Origin: Macrothele yani
Lineage: Eukaryota; Arthropoda; Arachnida; Araneae; Macrothelidae
Assembly (NCBI GenBank): GCA_039090855.1
Contig: CM077010.1
Span: 48,502,905 to 48,566,904 of the forward strand
DNA length: 64,000 nt
Direction: 5' to 3'
Each line of letters starts with the position of its first letter. The first letter of the stretch is position 1. The notes beneath the pieces were generated by a model that was not told where the DNA came from, ran no database searches, and worked only from the letters and a program-made list of their open reading frames with translations. This document shows, one piece after another, positions 1 through 10,282 of this stretch. The position numbers were made by a program, and so were the translations under genes.

Positions 1-354
1 CATAATTTCCCTTTATCCCATGCAACACCACAAAACTACCAACCTAGAAGGAGAAGGTGAACGTCCTCGTCGTGGCATATTAACAAGAAACTCTGTAAAA
101 CTCAAAAATGTGCAAATGAAACCTTTTCCAGAGACGATACTCAACTTTCAACTAAGTACAGGCCGAAAACAACGAAATTACGTTTCTCGAAGTTTCTGTC
201 GGGAACACAAGGGTCACAGAAGGAGTACGAGTAGTCGAAGTCGAGTACAAAACACAACCGTGGGTAATTTCATACGTCACAGCAACTCTACAGAAACTTC
301 TTCTTCTCCCGAATCGCTGTTAATTACTAGTGTTATTTATTTATTTTTTGATTA
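1..354. other. No recognised gene; one unassigned open frame
   Basis: An open frame of 111 codons runs on the plus strand from 20 to 355. Its product is basic and rich in Arg, Ser and Thr, with no domain I recognise. It runs directly into SINE sequence, so chance is the likeliest explanation. Confidence 0.3.
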
Positions 355-523
355 AGGGTTTAACGACCACCATGAGCAACTCTATGAGCTATAAGCAGCC
401 AGTCCCTAATTTAGAAACACTGGTTCCAGGGAAGGGAGAGAGCCAGTGCCGTAAGGTAAACACAACATCCATGCCTCACAGGATTCGAACCCGGTCTCTT
501 CATGGATGAATGATCATAAGCCA
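355..523 (-). mobile_element. tRNA-derived SINE copy
   Basis: Reverse-oriented copy of the main SINE family of this window. On the minus strand it shows a B box (GGTTCGAATCC), the GCATGGATGTTGTGTTTG block, the CACTGG...CCAGTG hairpin and the 3' end GGTGGTCGTTAAACC. The tRNA-like head is degraded past about 523. Confidence 0.85.
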
Positions 524-605
524 TTTCCTGTGTTAACACACAACTAAATGAAGTAAAGTTTCAAGTCGTGTTTTTATCTTGCATGATTTTTTTTTAATTA
601 TTATT

Positions 606-808
606 GGAGGTTTAGCGACCACCGTGAGCAGCTCAATGGGCTATAACCAATCGCCCGTCCCTAATTTAGGGTAGCTGGTTCCAGAGAAAGGAGATAGCCA
701 GTACCATAAGACAAACACAACATCCATGCCTCACGGGATTCGAACCCGGACCCCTTTCGGACGACCGATCAGAGGCCATCACTGAGACCACTGCGCCACC
801 TGCGGAGG
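606..808 (-). mobile_element. tRNA-derived SINE copy
   Basis: Nearly full-length minus-strand copy with A box (GGCGCAGTGGTCTCAG), B box, body and 3' end. A T-rich stretch precedes it, as expected for the A-rich tail of a minus-strand SINE. Confidence 0.9.
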
Positions 809-839
809 AAATTTTTTTCTGTTGTTGATGTTTCTTTGA

Positions 840-1041
840 AGGGATTATTGATCATCGTGAATGATCCCAGTTAGCCGTGTATAAGCAGTCGCTCACCTCA
901 AAATTAGGGTCTCTTGTTCTAGAGACGGGAGAAGGACATTACTGTAACAAACACAGTTCATATTTCTTCCGAAATTCGAACCCGGGCCCTATTTCTGGCG
1001 AATGATTAGAAACCACGTTTCACGCCATTAGGCTGTCGGAG
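840..1041 (-). mobile_element. Diverged SINE copy, variant 3' end
   Basis: A diverged copy on the minus strand. The B box and the block after it are present. The 3' end differs from the usual form: GATCCCAGTTAGCCGTG replaces the usual GAGCAACTCAATGGG segment. The same replacement occurs in the hairpin-bearing copy at 45575-45861, so this may be a subfamily. Confidence 0.7.
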
Positions 1042-1299
1042 ACAACACTTTATCGCGATTTGGTATCCCTGAGATACGATTGGTTTTGTATCATTCTTTC
1101 TCCTCAGCGGCCAAGTGGGCAAAAATGCAAACCTCTGGCAAATCCTCTGAGTTTCTCTGGCAGTTGAGGCACGAATGGGTCCTTTCTCCTTCCTACAGCA
1201 AGCGGAAAAAAATTTAAAACCGTGACTTCCTGTCCCAGTCCCCCAATACAGTCGTTACATTTACTAGGGTCTCTTTCACTTTTCCATTTTTTTTAATTG
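1042..1299. other. Intergenic, nothing recognised
   Basis: No coding signal or repeat boundary is visible between two SINE copies. Confidence 0.5.
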
Positions 1300-1497
1300 A
1301 AGGTTTAACGACCACCGTGAGCAACTCATTGGGCTATAAGCAGTCACCCGTCCCTAATTTAGGGCTATTGGTTCAAGGGAAGAGAGAGAACCAGCGCAGT
1401 AAGCAAACACAATATACATGCCTCGCACGGATTTGAAACCGGACCCAACTCAGACGAACGGCCATAAGTTTAGACCCACCGCACCGTCTTACTGGGG
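1300..1497 (-). mobile_element. tRNA-derived SINE copy
   Basis: Minus-strand copy with the usual 3' end (GGTTTAACGACCACCGTGAG when read on plus) and a mutated B box. The CCCTAAATTAGGG core of the body is intact. Confidence 0.85.
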
Positions 1498-2107
1498 TCT
1501 TCAAACTGACGAAATGTAAACAAAACCATGTGAATCCTTCCAGAGCATACACAAGCACTTCCTAAAAATCCAACAAACTTTCAGAACACTAATAGCCACC
1601 GATAGATCGGCAGTTCCAAGTGATCCAGAGAAGTTTTGGAAGGAGCATCGTCAAACCCTACTTTTACTGAATATGTTTTTGTACAATCAGGAGAATTTGT
1701 CATTTTCATGTAGGACTTCTGTCCACAGGTAGTAGAGTTTAGGTCCCAGCCACCTACAGCGAGATCGCCTTTTGGGCAGGACACAGAAACGGAAGGAATG
1801 AGAGCAAGTCTAGCGACTTTTGACAGAACAGTTTGTAGTGAGATTAGAGTACAGTAGATGGCGCCACCGTACAAGTACGATATTGCACATAGATGGGTGA
1901 GAGAATTTCAGGGAGGACATAGGAAAGGATACACATTTAACCAGTGGGTCCAGCCTGGGGGCCGTCACTTTACGTGCTCGTCCGATGCACGGCGGATATT
2001 CAGCGATTGTTAGTAAATCACACCATCTCTGAAAGATCAGCCCAGGCTTGAACCTGGGGACCCAGCATCGACAGTCTGAAACACAAATATGTTTTTGTTT
2101 TTCATTT
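1498..2107. other. No recognised gene
   Basis: Two overlapping minus-strand open frames (97 and 132 codons, between 1581 and 2208) have no recognisable domain and share sequence on different frames, so neither is supported. A CTCF-like motif lies at 1852-1865. Confidence 0.4.
1852..1865 (+). promoter_or_regulatory. CTCF-like motif (CAGTAGATGGCGCC)
   Basis: The string matches the core AGRTGGCGC known for CTCF sites in insects. Related strings occur at 2796, 33874, 42673 and (reverse) 43541. A motif match alone does not show binding. Confidence 0.3.
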
Positions 2108-2153
2108 GTCAGTTTAAATACCAGCGTAAGCAACTCAATGGGTTGTAAGTAGG
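2108..2153 (-). mobile_element. SINE 3'-end fragment
   Basis: Only the terminal part, matching AGCAACTCAATGGG with changes, remains of a SINE copy. Confidence 0.6.
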
Positions 2154-2434
2154 GATACGTAATTTTCGTATTTACGAAATAGATGCGAATAAATGCGAAA
2201 TTTGCCACTATAAGCGAATAAATACGAAAATTTTATTTTAACTACTTTTCCGCGACATCTCGATAATTAAAAATTTTTAAAGCGAGAATAGGACGTAATT
2301 TTGCGCAGCATTTGCGCTCTGCGTGTCTTACTCAGCGTTCGTTACCCGGGAAGCGTATTTCACAAGTGAATGTAGGAAATTGCAATAGAGCCATTTCCGC
2401 CACGCGATTGGTTCAGAGCTACTTTGGAGATTGT

Positions 2435-2515
2435 GAGTAGGCGGGGCCTATGAGGAGAGTCATTTGGGGACGAGTTTGCGAGTAGGCGGGGCCTATGAGG
2501 AGAGTCATTTGGGGA
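2435..2515. repeat. Tandem duplication, 45-bp period
   Basis: A 36-bp segment beginning GAGTAGGCGGGGCCTATGAG occurs identically at 2435-2470 and 2480-2515. Confidence 0.9.
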
Positions 2516-2640
2516 AGTTCTGCTTGCTAAGAAATTCATTGTGAGGTTACTTAACATATGTGCCAAATAATTCATACTGAATTATATCGTGGGAAGTTCT
2601 GCTTCTTAAGAAATTTAGTGAGGTTACTTAACAAATGTGA
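2511..2640. repeat. Tandem duplication, about 80-bp period
   Basis: Segments starting GGGAAGTTCTGCTT recur at about 2511 and 2591, both followed by a GTGAGGTTACTTAACA block. The second is slightly diverged. Confidence 0.85.
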
Positions 2641-4038
2641 CATATTGAATAATACGGTAAAGTTATTTTGTGCACGATATCAGAAGGAATATCTGCAGTT
2701 TCTCAGATGAATACAAGTCGAAATCTATCTTAATATTAAAATTGAGGACGACTTTAATAACTAACTAATTGAATACCATACTCCGTATTGACCAATAGAT
2801 GGCAGCACGTCCACTAACCATCACGATTTGTGCTGTTGTACAATGAAAAGTATGTCTACACAACGAAATATTCTGACGACCAAGTTTTTTTTTCCTCATA
2901 AATGTGAGGTCTAGCTAGAAAATAAAATCAAATAGAGTGATTTTGTATTAGCAAAGAACTACCTAATGGCACGAATTACGACCAGTGATGTATTCAGGCA
3001 TCTTTTCGGGGAGGGGGGTCTTAGCCCCCGAAAATCCATGGAACCCCCCCCCCCCCCCCCGTAGGTTTATGAGTGATCACCCTTTATTTTTAGTCTAATT
3101 TTTTGTTTATAGATGAAAATTAGGAGAAATTAATTTAAAAAATTTAAGAAAACGGGGGAAATATTATAATAAAAAAAACTCATTCACATGGACTTCATAT
3201 CTCAGTAGCATTAAGATTATTTTAAGTATTAAATTAATTGCTTTGTTTTATACACTAAAACTAAAATTGCCATCGGCATGTATATTTACGTTTTCTAAAT
3301 CTGACGAGTCAATGCAGCCAATAATCTATACAATACCTCGAGAAAAAAGAAAAAACGGAATTTTCGTTGTTAATTAGAGCCATAAATGACTTCACACAAA
3401 GTGTTAACACTTTAAATAACTTTTTTTAAATTAAGCTCTGAAATCAAAGTAGTTATGAAAATATATATACTCTATAGAAAAATTTTGTTGCTCTAGATGA
3501 GCATGCTTTTGTAATTTTTTTTTATAAATGAAACAATTGTCCATGTTAAAAATCTATTATGAAGTCCTACCAAAATTACTCAATACTTTCTTCGGATAAA
3601 AATCAGGAGTGTAGAAGAAGACCAGTTCATCTTAATCACATATGCAAGAGGGGCAAACAAGAAAACCAAGCATTGTTTCACAATTCGGTAAATTTCTTTG
3701 AGCCTTTGTATTTGATAGCTAAGTTTACTGTGGATGTGTAATCACCAACGACATGCTGCTTGCATTGCAATACATCATCATATTTTGGAAGCTGGCATTC
3801 AGCTTTATTTCAGTCTTCTGGATGCCGACTTCCCATGTATATGGTAAGTAAGCCTCATTGAACGTGACGTTAGGGCTTCCAATACCACAAAATATTTGCG
3901 CTACCTAATTTTTAACGATAGCAAATTATTAAAAATGACTCCCATATTTTTTTTTACTGGCGGTATGTCTTTACGCTCTGTGACAAAAAGAAAATCCAGG
4001 AATTTCAAACGATTAATAAGTTGTTGTTTTTTTACTAC
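2641..4038. other. AT-rich intergenic region with poly-C tract
   Basis: No supported gene. A run of 17 C residues lies at 3044-3060, just after a GGGGAGGGGGGTC stretch; this has the look of a transposon terminus but no partner end was found. A 60-codon open frame at 3559-3741 has no recognisable features. Confidence 0.5.
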
Positions 4039-4040
4039 TA

Positions 4041-5677
4041 CCCAGCAAAAACACAAGTGCTGGGAAACTGCTGGCCACCAGCTGGCAGTGATGGGTCACT
4101 GCTGGCTGAAATCTGCCGCTCATGGCCCGGTAGTGGTCCGTTGGTGGCAGCGATATCAGTTGGCGAGCCATTGATGGCCCTGCAGCATCGCCGTGAATTG
4201 TGGGCCTCCAAGCAAGTGCCACTAGTGGCCCGCTGCTGGCAACCAATAACACCCAACAGCAGGTGGAAGCATCGGGACTGCGCATGCGCAGAAGCAACAC
4301 TTGCTGTGTCTCTCATGGCACAGTTGAAGACGACGCTATCGCCATCGTGTTATTTTAGTGGATGTTAAGAAAAAAATCCATATGTGGATAGGCGAATTAA
4401 TTTCCTAATGAAATTTTACGTCAACGAAGATATCAAATTAAGCCGTGAAATACTAGATTACAGCCATGAAATACACCCACTCCATTCCCATGAATAACAA
4501 TTCATGGAATGGAGTGGATGAATAACAAGAAAAAATTTGAAACCGCTTGAAACAAATATCCTGGAAAACCATTAAAACAACGTTTGTTGGGGAAAAAAAG
4601 AAATATACGCGTACAAAATTTATTAATTATTTGAAAGAAAAAAAGCAACGCTATGTGGTGTACTCATCCATGGGTTGAATACACAAGACTGGGAGGAATT
4701 CGCTTCTAAAAATAACGAGAAGTAAAATAAAATATCTTTTACTCTTTAAAACAAATGTAGCTTCGGACGGAAAACGGAAGGGAAAGATACAACGTTAAAA
4801 ATGTAACAGAATGTGACATGAACCCGGGTAAATATATATTTATTCAACAATCTCTTTTCAAGACGGCAAGGACAGTACAAAACTTTGGAAAGCGACTCTA
4901 AGTATGTACACGCCTTGAAAATGAGTGAAGTTCCCTTAAGGTAAAAAAAACTATCGTTACGTTGAAAAAATTAATTTATCAATTATATGAAACTGACTTT
5001 TATGAAAAACACCTCGCAATATTATAAAATGAAAGAGGGAAGCATTCGATTACAATTTGTATGCCAAACAAATAGCTTCCAGCACGTAAATGAACGTTGT
5101 GAATTAGTCCGGTAGGTAGCGAGCGCGGCTTCCATGCAAACGGCCTAGGATCGAATCTAATCAGATGCAAACGGCGTTTTTCCGGTCTCTCGAGAAAATT
5201 TCCACAACGCGGTGCGTTAATTCACAAGCTTTGTAAGGGTAGAAAAAATTTGTAGCTTTAAGAAACTGCGGTTATCCTTGCTTTTTTTTTTTATTATTAT
5301 TGCTACTACTGGGAAATTGGCGGACAAGATTCGGCAAGCCACCAGCTACGTCACGTGGTTGCTGGCTGCCACTAACGGCCCACTAGCGGACCACATCAGG
5401 CTAGCCATAATTTCTGGCACGTACTTGCAGGGCCACTGAAGGGCCACTTGTGGCAGCTACTGCCTGTGATGGACCACTGATGGCCCTGTTGTGGCATATG
5501 ACAACTGATGGGGTGCCAACTGTTGGCCAGCTGTTGGCCTGAACTGCTGGCCCTTTTGTGGGCCGCCCGGACATTTTATTGACGGTTCGGCAGCGGCAAC
5601 ATAGTGCTGGGCCATTGCTGGCAGAGCTGGCTGCCAGCAATGGCCCACTGCTGGCCCCGCAAGACTGTTTTGCTGGG
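4041..5677. mobile_element. Unclassified TIR DNA transposon (CCCAGCAAAA ends)
   Basis: The ends read CCCAGCAAAA at 4041 and TTTTGCTGGG at 5677, each next to a TA dinucleotide, so a TA target duplication is likely. Inside each end, over about 300 bp, there is dense repetition of short GGCC- and CTGGC-containing words (for example GCTGGCCACCAGCTGGCAG), as in subterminal transposase-binding arrays. No transposase was found: open frames in the GC-rich ends lie in several overlapping frames on both strands and look like by-products of the repeats. It is probably non-autonomous; the superfamily is unresolved. Confidence 0.7.
4477..4517. repeat. Short-loop hairpin
   Basis: Arms of 18 and 17 nt (CCACTCCATTCCCATGAA at 4477-4494 and its near-complement at 4501-4517) flank a 6-nt loop. 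One base is missing in the second arm. It lies inside the 4041-5677 element. Confidence 0.85.
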
Positions 5678-6337
5678 TATGTGCTAAACACAGATATCAT
5701 ATAAGAGACTAGATTGGCCGAGGAGCTGCTGACGCATGTAAAGCATGGCGCCATTATCAGCGGGTCAGGCAGCAACGATTCACGGCATTTCCATCACTGA
5801 GAAACATAGCAGCGTTGCGACTCATACAAACAGAAAATTTTATTCCTTAGTGATATGCTTAAAAACCACTTTCATTTACTGTAGAAATAATAATTTTCAG
5901 ATATAAATAATATTCTGAATAGTTAAAAAAAATATGAGAAGAATTATTATTCAGTACTGTTTGAGGGCAACGATCTAACAGCAAAACATTCACAGAAAAC
6001 TGCTTACTCGCGATACGTCGTGCCATCAGTCAAATAAGAGGGAAGGGTGCCTTCATGAATACTTTTGGAAGCTTCAATGTTATAAATTTTCAAACTTATT
6101 GTAATGTTAATAAACACTTCGCGTGTTCGCTTTTGCCCCATACGTATTTACACTACGTCGCTAAAAATAAATAACAGGTACTTACTTTTTCCCAGTCTCC
6201 TGTAGTAGCATAAAAACAGAACAACTTCCAGTTTGTCTAGATTACACAATTTATTTGCCGCAGAAGTTAACTTAAAACGTTCTATACCTACACAATTTCA
6301 ACAGAAATATGCTCTTCATAGATATATTTGAAATCTA
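5678..6337. other. Intergenic, nothing recognised
   Basis: AT-rich sequence without a supported gene or repeat. Confidence 0.5.
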
Positions 6338-6575
6338 TTAGTAAAACGAATAGAGCACATTGGTGATGCTTTTCACTTGGGTGAAGAAGCATATACCATA
6401 AAAGGTTACCTTTCTGAGCACATTGTTTTGAGCATTCATCCAATCCTGAAGTTTTTCACCTGTGTGAAGAAGCATATGGGTTGAAAGACCACTTTTATGG
6501 TCAAATTGTATTGAGCATTCATCGTGATGGAAAGATGTTTTACTTGTGTGAAGTGGCATGTCTTGCATTTAATAA
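6338..6575 (-). pseudogene. C2H2 zinc-finger gene relic
   Basis: On the minus strand the frame contains DECSIQFDHKSGLSTHMLLH followed by TGEK, the pattern of a C2H2 finger plus linker. Just downstream the next finger (DECSKQCAQKGNL, then MLLHPSEKHHQCA) is in another frame, so there is a frameshift. A degenerate linker (HTSKTSFHH) precedes. At least two and a half fingers are present; no complete gene can be drawn. C2H2 arrays bind DNA, but this copy looks dead. Confidence 0.7.
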
Positions 6576-7373
6576 AATAACTGTCAATATTTTGTTCGAA
6601 CTATTGCAATATTCATTACAGACTGTAATTAATATTAATTAACTAGACTTTAACGCTATTACAAATTAACAGGTGGTATATTCCACTCAGATGAATCTTA
6701 CACACTACCATTGGGTCAACTTAATATTGGACAGAAATCTTTAAATTCGTAAAATTAACTACAAGCACTCACCTGTGAAATGAAATCCCACTTTGTTTGC
6801 TGTTTTCATTGTCTCGGGCACTGCAATTTAGTGCAGAACAAGCTTTCACCATTTTTGATATCTCGTAACACACATAGACATCGCAGAACACTCTCTCAAA
6901 CTGACCCGCTCAATGTGGCTCGTTGATGCCACGTCGTAAGAGTGTTACACAAATAGCGGGCAGCCAATCTAGTTCCTTATATGATATCTGTGGTGCTAAC
7001 CTAAAGAATCTAAAGGGGCTGAAACCAAGTGGCAGCGGAATGGTTTGCACCATACGTTTTCAGCTAATACTGTAATGATTCCTTAATAATCCGAAAAACG
7101 CTTGCTGTAAGACTAAAATATTTTTGCCACTCCTAATGTTTAGGGTGGGGGAGGAAGAATTTTCTCCAGCACAGCAGCGTTATCTTACTAGTATCTTTAA
7201 TATTTTACACCATGGTGAAATCCATGGACCATTACTGAATTAAAATAAAAGTAGAACTTTTTTTACAATTTTAATCACTTGCATGCATAGATTTCATAAA
7301 ATTTGTTATATGTATTAATGTATATATAAATAATATAACATGTATTAATGTATAAATAAATACCAAATAATAA
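6576..7373. other. Intergenic, nothing recognised
   Basis: AT-rich sequence with no supported gene. Confidence 0.5.
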
Positions 7374-8015
7374 CAGGGGCGGGTTTAAGCATTACAGCGC
7401 CCTGGGCCAAGAAAATTCAGACGCCCCTAAGCAAACTTATTGTAAGAAATTTGAGGACGATTAGAATTTCATATATAAATTACATATTACATATAGATTT
7501 TTTATCACAAAAAGAATCAGCATATTCTCAAGAACAACCCAACCCTGTAAAATTTTTAACACATGTGTTATTTAAAACTGGGCATTGAAATAAAAATTTA
7601 TAAATGTCGTTTTCTCACAAGTTTAATTTGCATAATTTTAAAACATCATTTCACAGTAAATTTTTTTATTTACAAGTGAAATTGTTTTTTTAACACACTT
7701 CTGAAACATTTGCTTGCAAAATTTTGGATTTAAATTTACAATGTATGCAATATTAATTTTAGATTTTTTAAAACATATAATGACAGTGCTGCTACCAATG
7801 TTCATTGTGCATTGATTAAGTGACTGAGAGATAGAAGAAATGAATGAACATATCTTATATATAGTAAAATTACTCACCGCTAAAATATTTTTTTCTCGAT
7901 TTCTTTGTGGCCAAATCCTCTACTATATCATAAAATGTTACTGTTTCTATAATGTTCGAATTAAGTGACAAAGTTATGCACTTGTTCTTTCTTCAGAACT
8001 AGATGTCCTCAAATA

Positions 8016-9396
8016 CACTGACGGAAAGTGAAAAAAGAACACCAAGGAGGAATTGGCGGACGATCATGAAATTTACATATGTTAATGGGGTCGAGTTTAC
8101 GCAGGTGTGATGTTAATTTCGGGACCAACCGGTGAGCGCTTATACCACAGCACGGCATAATATGCAAATTATCGTCGGTGGTATTTAAGGAGTACGACGA
8201 AGTGAATGTAAGCAGTCGTCTGCGTACGGACACGTGCGAAGATCCTGAAGAAGCTGCACTGCCTGGATATGGAAGACGTGTAGGATTTCAGAAGTTATCG
8301 GACTTTGAGCGAGGTCGCCTTGTCGGACTCCGCGAGGCCGGGAAGTATCGGTGGTGGCGTAGATGGTCCGAGGAACATTCCCACACGAAAAGACGTGGAA
8401 CCGGGAGTCACAGACAGACTGATGAGTGGACCGATCGACGCATAAGAAGAGCGGCGTTGTCAAGCAGAACATCCACTGCGACGCAAATCCGAGCTGCCGT
8501 TGCACTTGAGGTGACTGTTTGAACAATCCGCAACCGTCTACTGGATGCAGGACTACGTGCACGTGTGCCTCTGGCGTGTGTACCTCTGACTCCAGCCCAC
8601 CGTCAGGAACGGCTGCAGTGGTGTCGCCAACGTATGCACTGGGGAACGCAATGGCGATCTGTCGTGTTCAGCGATCAAAGCAGATTCTGCTTGGAACCTC
8701 CGATGGCCGTATGCGTGTTCGCAGACGCACAGGGGAGCGTCTCCACCCTTCTTGCATTCGCCAGCGACACACAGGGCCTACAGCTGGTCTCCTGGTGTGG
8801 GGAGCGATCAGCTATCACTCCCGTACACAACTAGTGTCTGTACCGGGTACCGTAAACATCACCTCCTACATCAACAACATCATTAAGCCTGTTGTTTAGC
8901 CATTTGTAAGGCCGGTCCATCGTGGTGTTTTCCAGCAAGATAACGCACGCCCACACACGGCACGTGCAACGCAACATGCACTTCAGGGTGTGAGACAACT
9001 TCCATGGCCTGCACGTTCACCGGATTTGTCCCCCATTGAGCACGTGTGGGATTTTATGGGACAACCACTTATCCGGTCTCCACGGCCAGCCACGACCATC
9101 CCCGATTTACGCGTCCAGGTTGAGGACGCTTGGAACTCAATACCCCAAACTTACATCCAACATCTGTACGACAGACTCCATGCCAGAATTGCACAGTGTG
9201 ACGCAGTTCATGGCGGTTCAACCTCGTACTAACCATGTTACATGGAAATGTTATTTTTCAGTTTACCAGCACATACAGCTGTATTTTGCCATAATGTTTT
9301 GATCACGTTATCTTCTGTATTCCGTTATTATGCTGTATAAATTTCGTTGGTATCAGACGTCTCCTTCTTGGTTTTCTTTTTCACTTTCCGCCAGTG
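8016..9396 (+). mobile_element. Complete Tc1-like element 1
   Basis: Inverted ends of about 36 bp (CACTGACGGAAAGTGAAAAA at 8016, and its near-complement ending at 9396) are bounded by TA on both sides (8014-8015 and 9397-9398). Length is 1381 bp. It sits inside the hAT transposase; joining the flanks at one TA restores the hAT reading direction at the HNY-LR junction, so the Tc1 came second. Confidence 0.95.
8178..9232 (+). pseudogene. Tc1 transposase, broken
   Basis: DDE transposase with an N-terminal helix-turn-helix (LSDFERGRLVGLREAGKY). First catalytic Asp in VVFSDQSRF, second in VFQQDNARPHTARATQ, and the Glu in SPDLSPIEHVWDF. Counting by eye, 32 residues separate the second Asp from the Glu, fewer than the 34 usual for Tc1. 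The reading frame has a TGA near 8520, a frameshift around 8690 and a TAG near 8897. All three catalytic residues survive but not in one frame, so it is inactive. Confidence 0.9.
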
Positions 9397-10204
9397 TAGT
9401 TGTGAACGATTTTCAAAAGAGAAGAACTTCTTTCTCCAGCGGCTTTAGTGATGGGTATGCATAGGTTAATCCTTAGGATAACATCAATGTTCGGAAAAGT
9501 TGAATCAATTCTTTTTTCCCTAATCAGTTTCAACATATCCTCAACAGGAACACTAACACTTGAATCTGTCACTGCTTGTCTATCTAAATTATTGCAAAAT
9601 TTCTAGAAATGAAGACATTCTTGTTCAAATTCTGGGCCTAAATCTTGAGAGTAAACTGTCAATAGATTTTTTGCTTTTTGAGATACTGTTGTCTCATCAA
9701 CATCTGATAATTACGTTAGAAACTCAAAGATGCTCTCCACATCGGAATACGCATCTCGTCGACGTTTCAACTGCTGCACCAAGTTATCAATGAACGTATG
9801 GAAAATGCATATTTGCATATGTTCCTTTCCAGTGAAAACAGTTCCCTTATTGCCATTCATCTCTTGAAATTGTAGTTTTCTTCAACGGGTTCTAGTAACA
9901 TTTTTCTTATATTTGTCGCACTGAGACAAAAATTTTCCAACTTCTTCATACTTATCAGATTTATTCCGGAGATCACTTAAATGTTTAATAAGTGAATTGT
10001 ACAGTTCTGCAGCAACTGAAATGTCAATATTGACTTTCTGCAGTGTTTTATTGCAACTATCAATTTTTTGTGAAATATCACTCCAAAGCTCTAAGAGAAG
10101 GCTCATTTCTAACAAATTCATTATACTTAATAATCCCCTGCTTCTACGCTTGCTTCTAATTTTTCACCGGTGTTTTCTGCGAAGTCTTGAAGTGCATCTG
10201 TAAT

Positions 10205-10282
10205 GCAGGAATAACTAGAGCGTAAGGCATGCAAGAATAACTAGAGCGTAAGGTATGCAAGAACAACTAGAGCGTAAGGTCT
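10205..10282. repeat. Three tandem 26-bp units
   Basis: Units beginning GCAAGAATAACTAGAGCGTA occur three times (10205, 10231, 10257) with few differences. The array lies within the decayed hAT coding region and must postdate loss of function or have broken it. Confidence 0.9.

Noticed and set aside
2989..3070. hAT terminus (CAGTGATGTATTCAGGC) with GGGGG/CCCCC text
   Set aside because: No partner end or target duplication could be found.
4013..4368. Four overlapping frames of 92-115 codons
   Set aside because: They overlap on both strands in the GC-rich end of a TIR element; the openness follows from repeated GGCC/CTGGC words.
5108..5170. tRNA-like stretch with GGATCGAATCT
   Set aside because: Only a weak B-box match; no A box at the right spacing and no SINE body.
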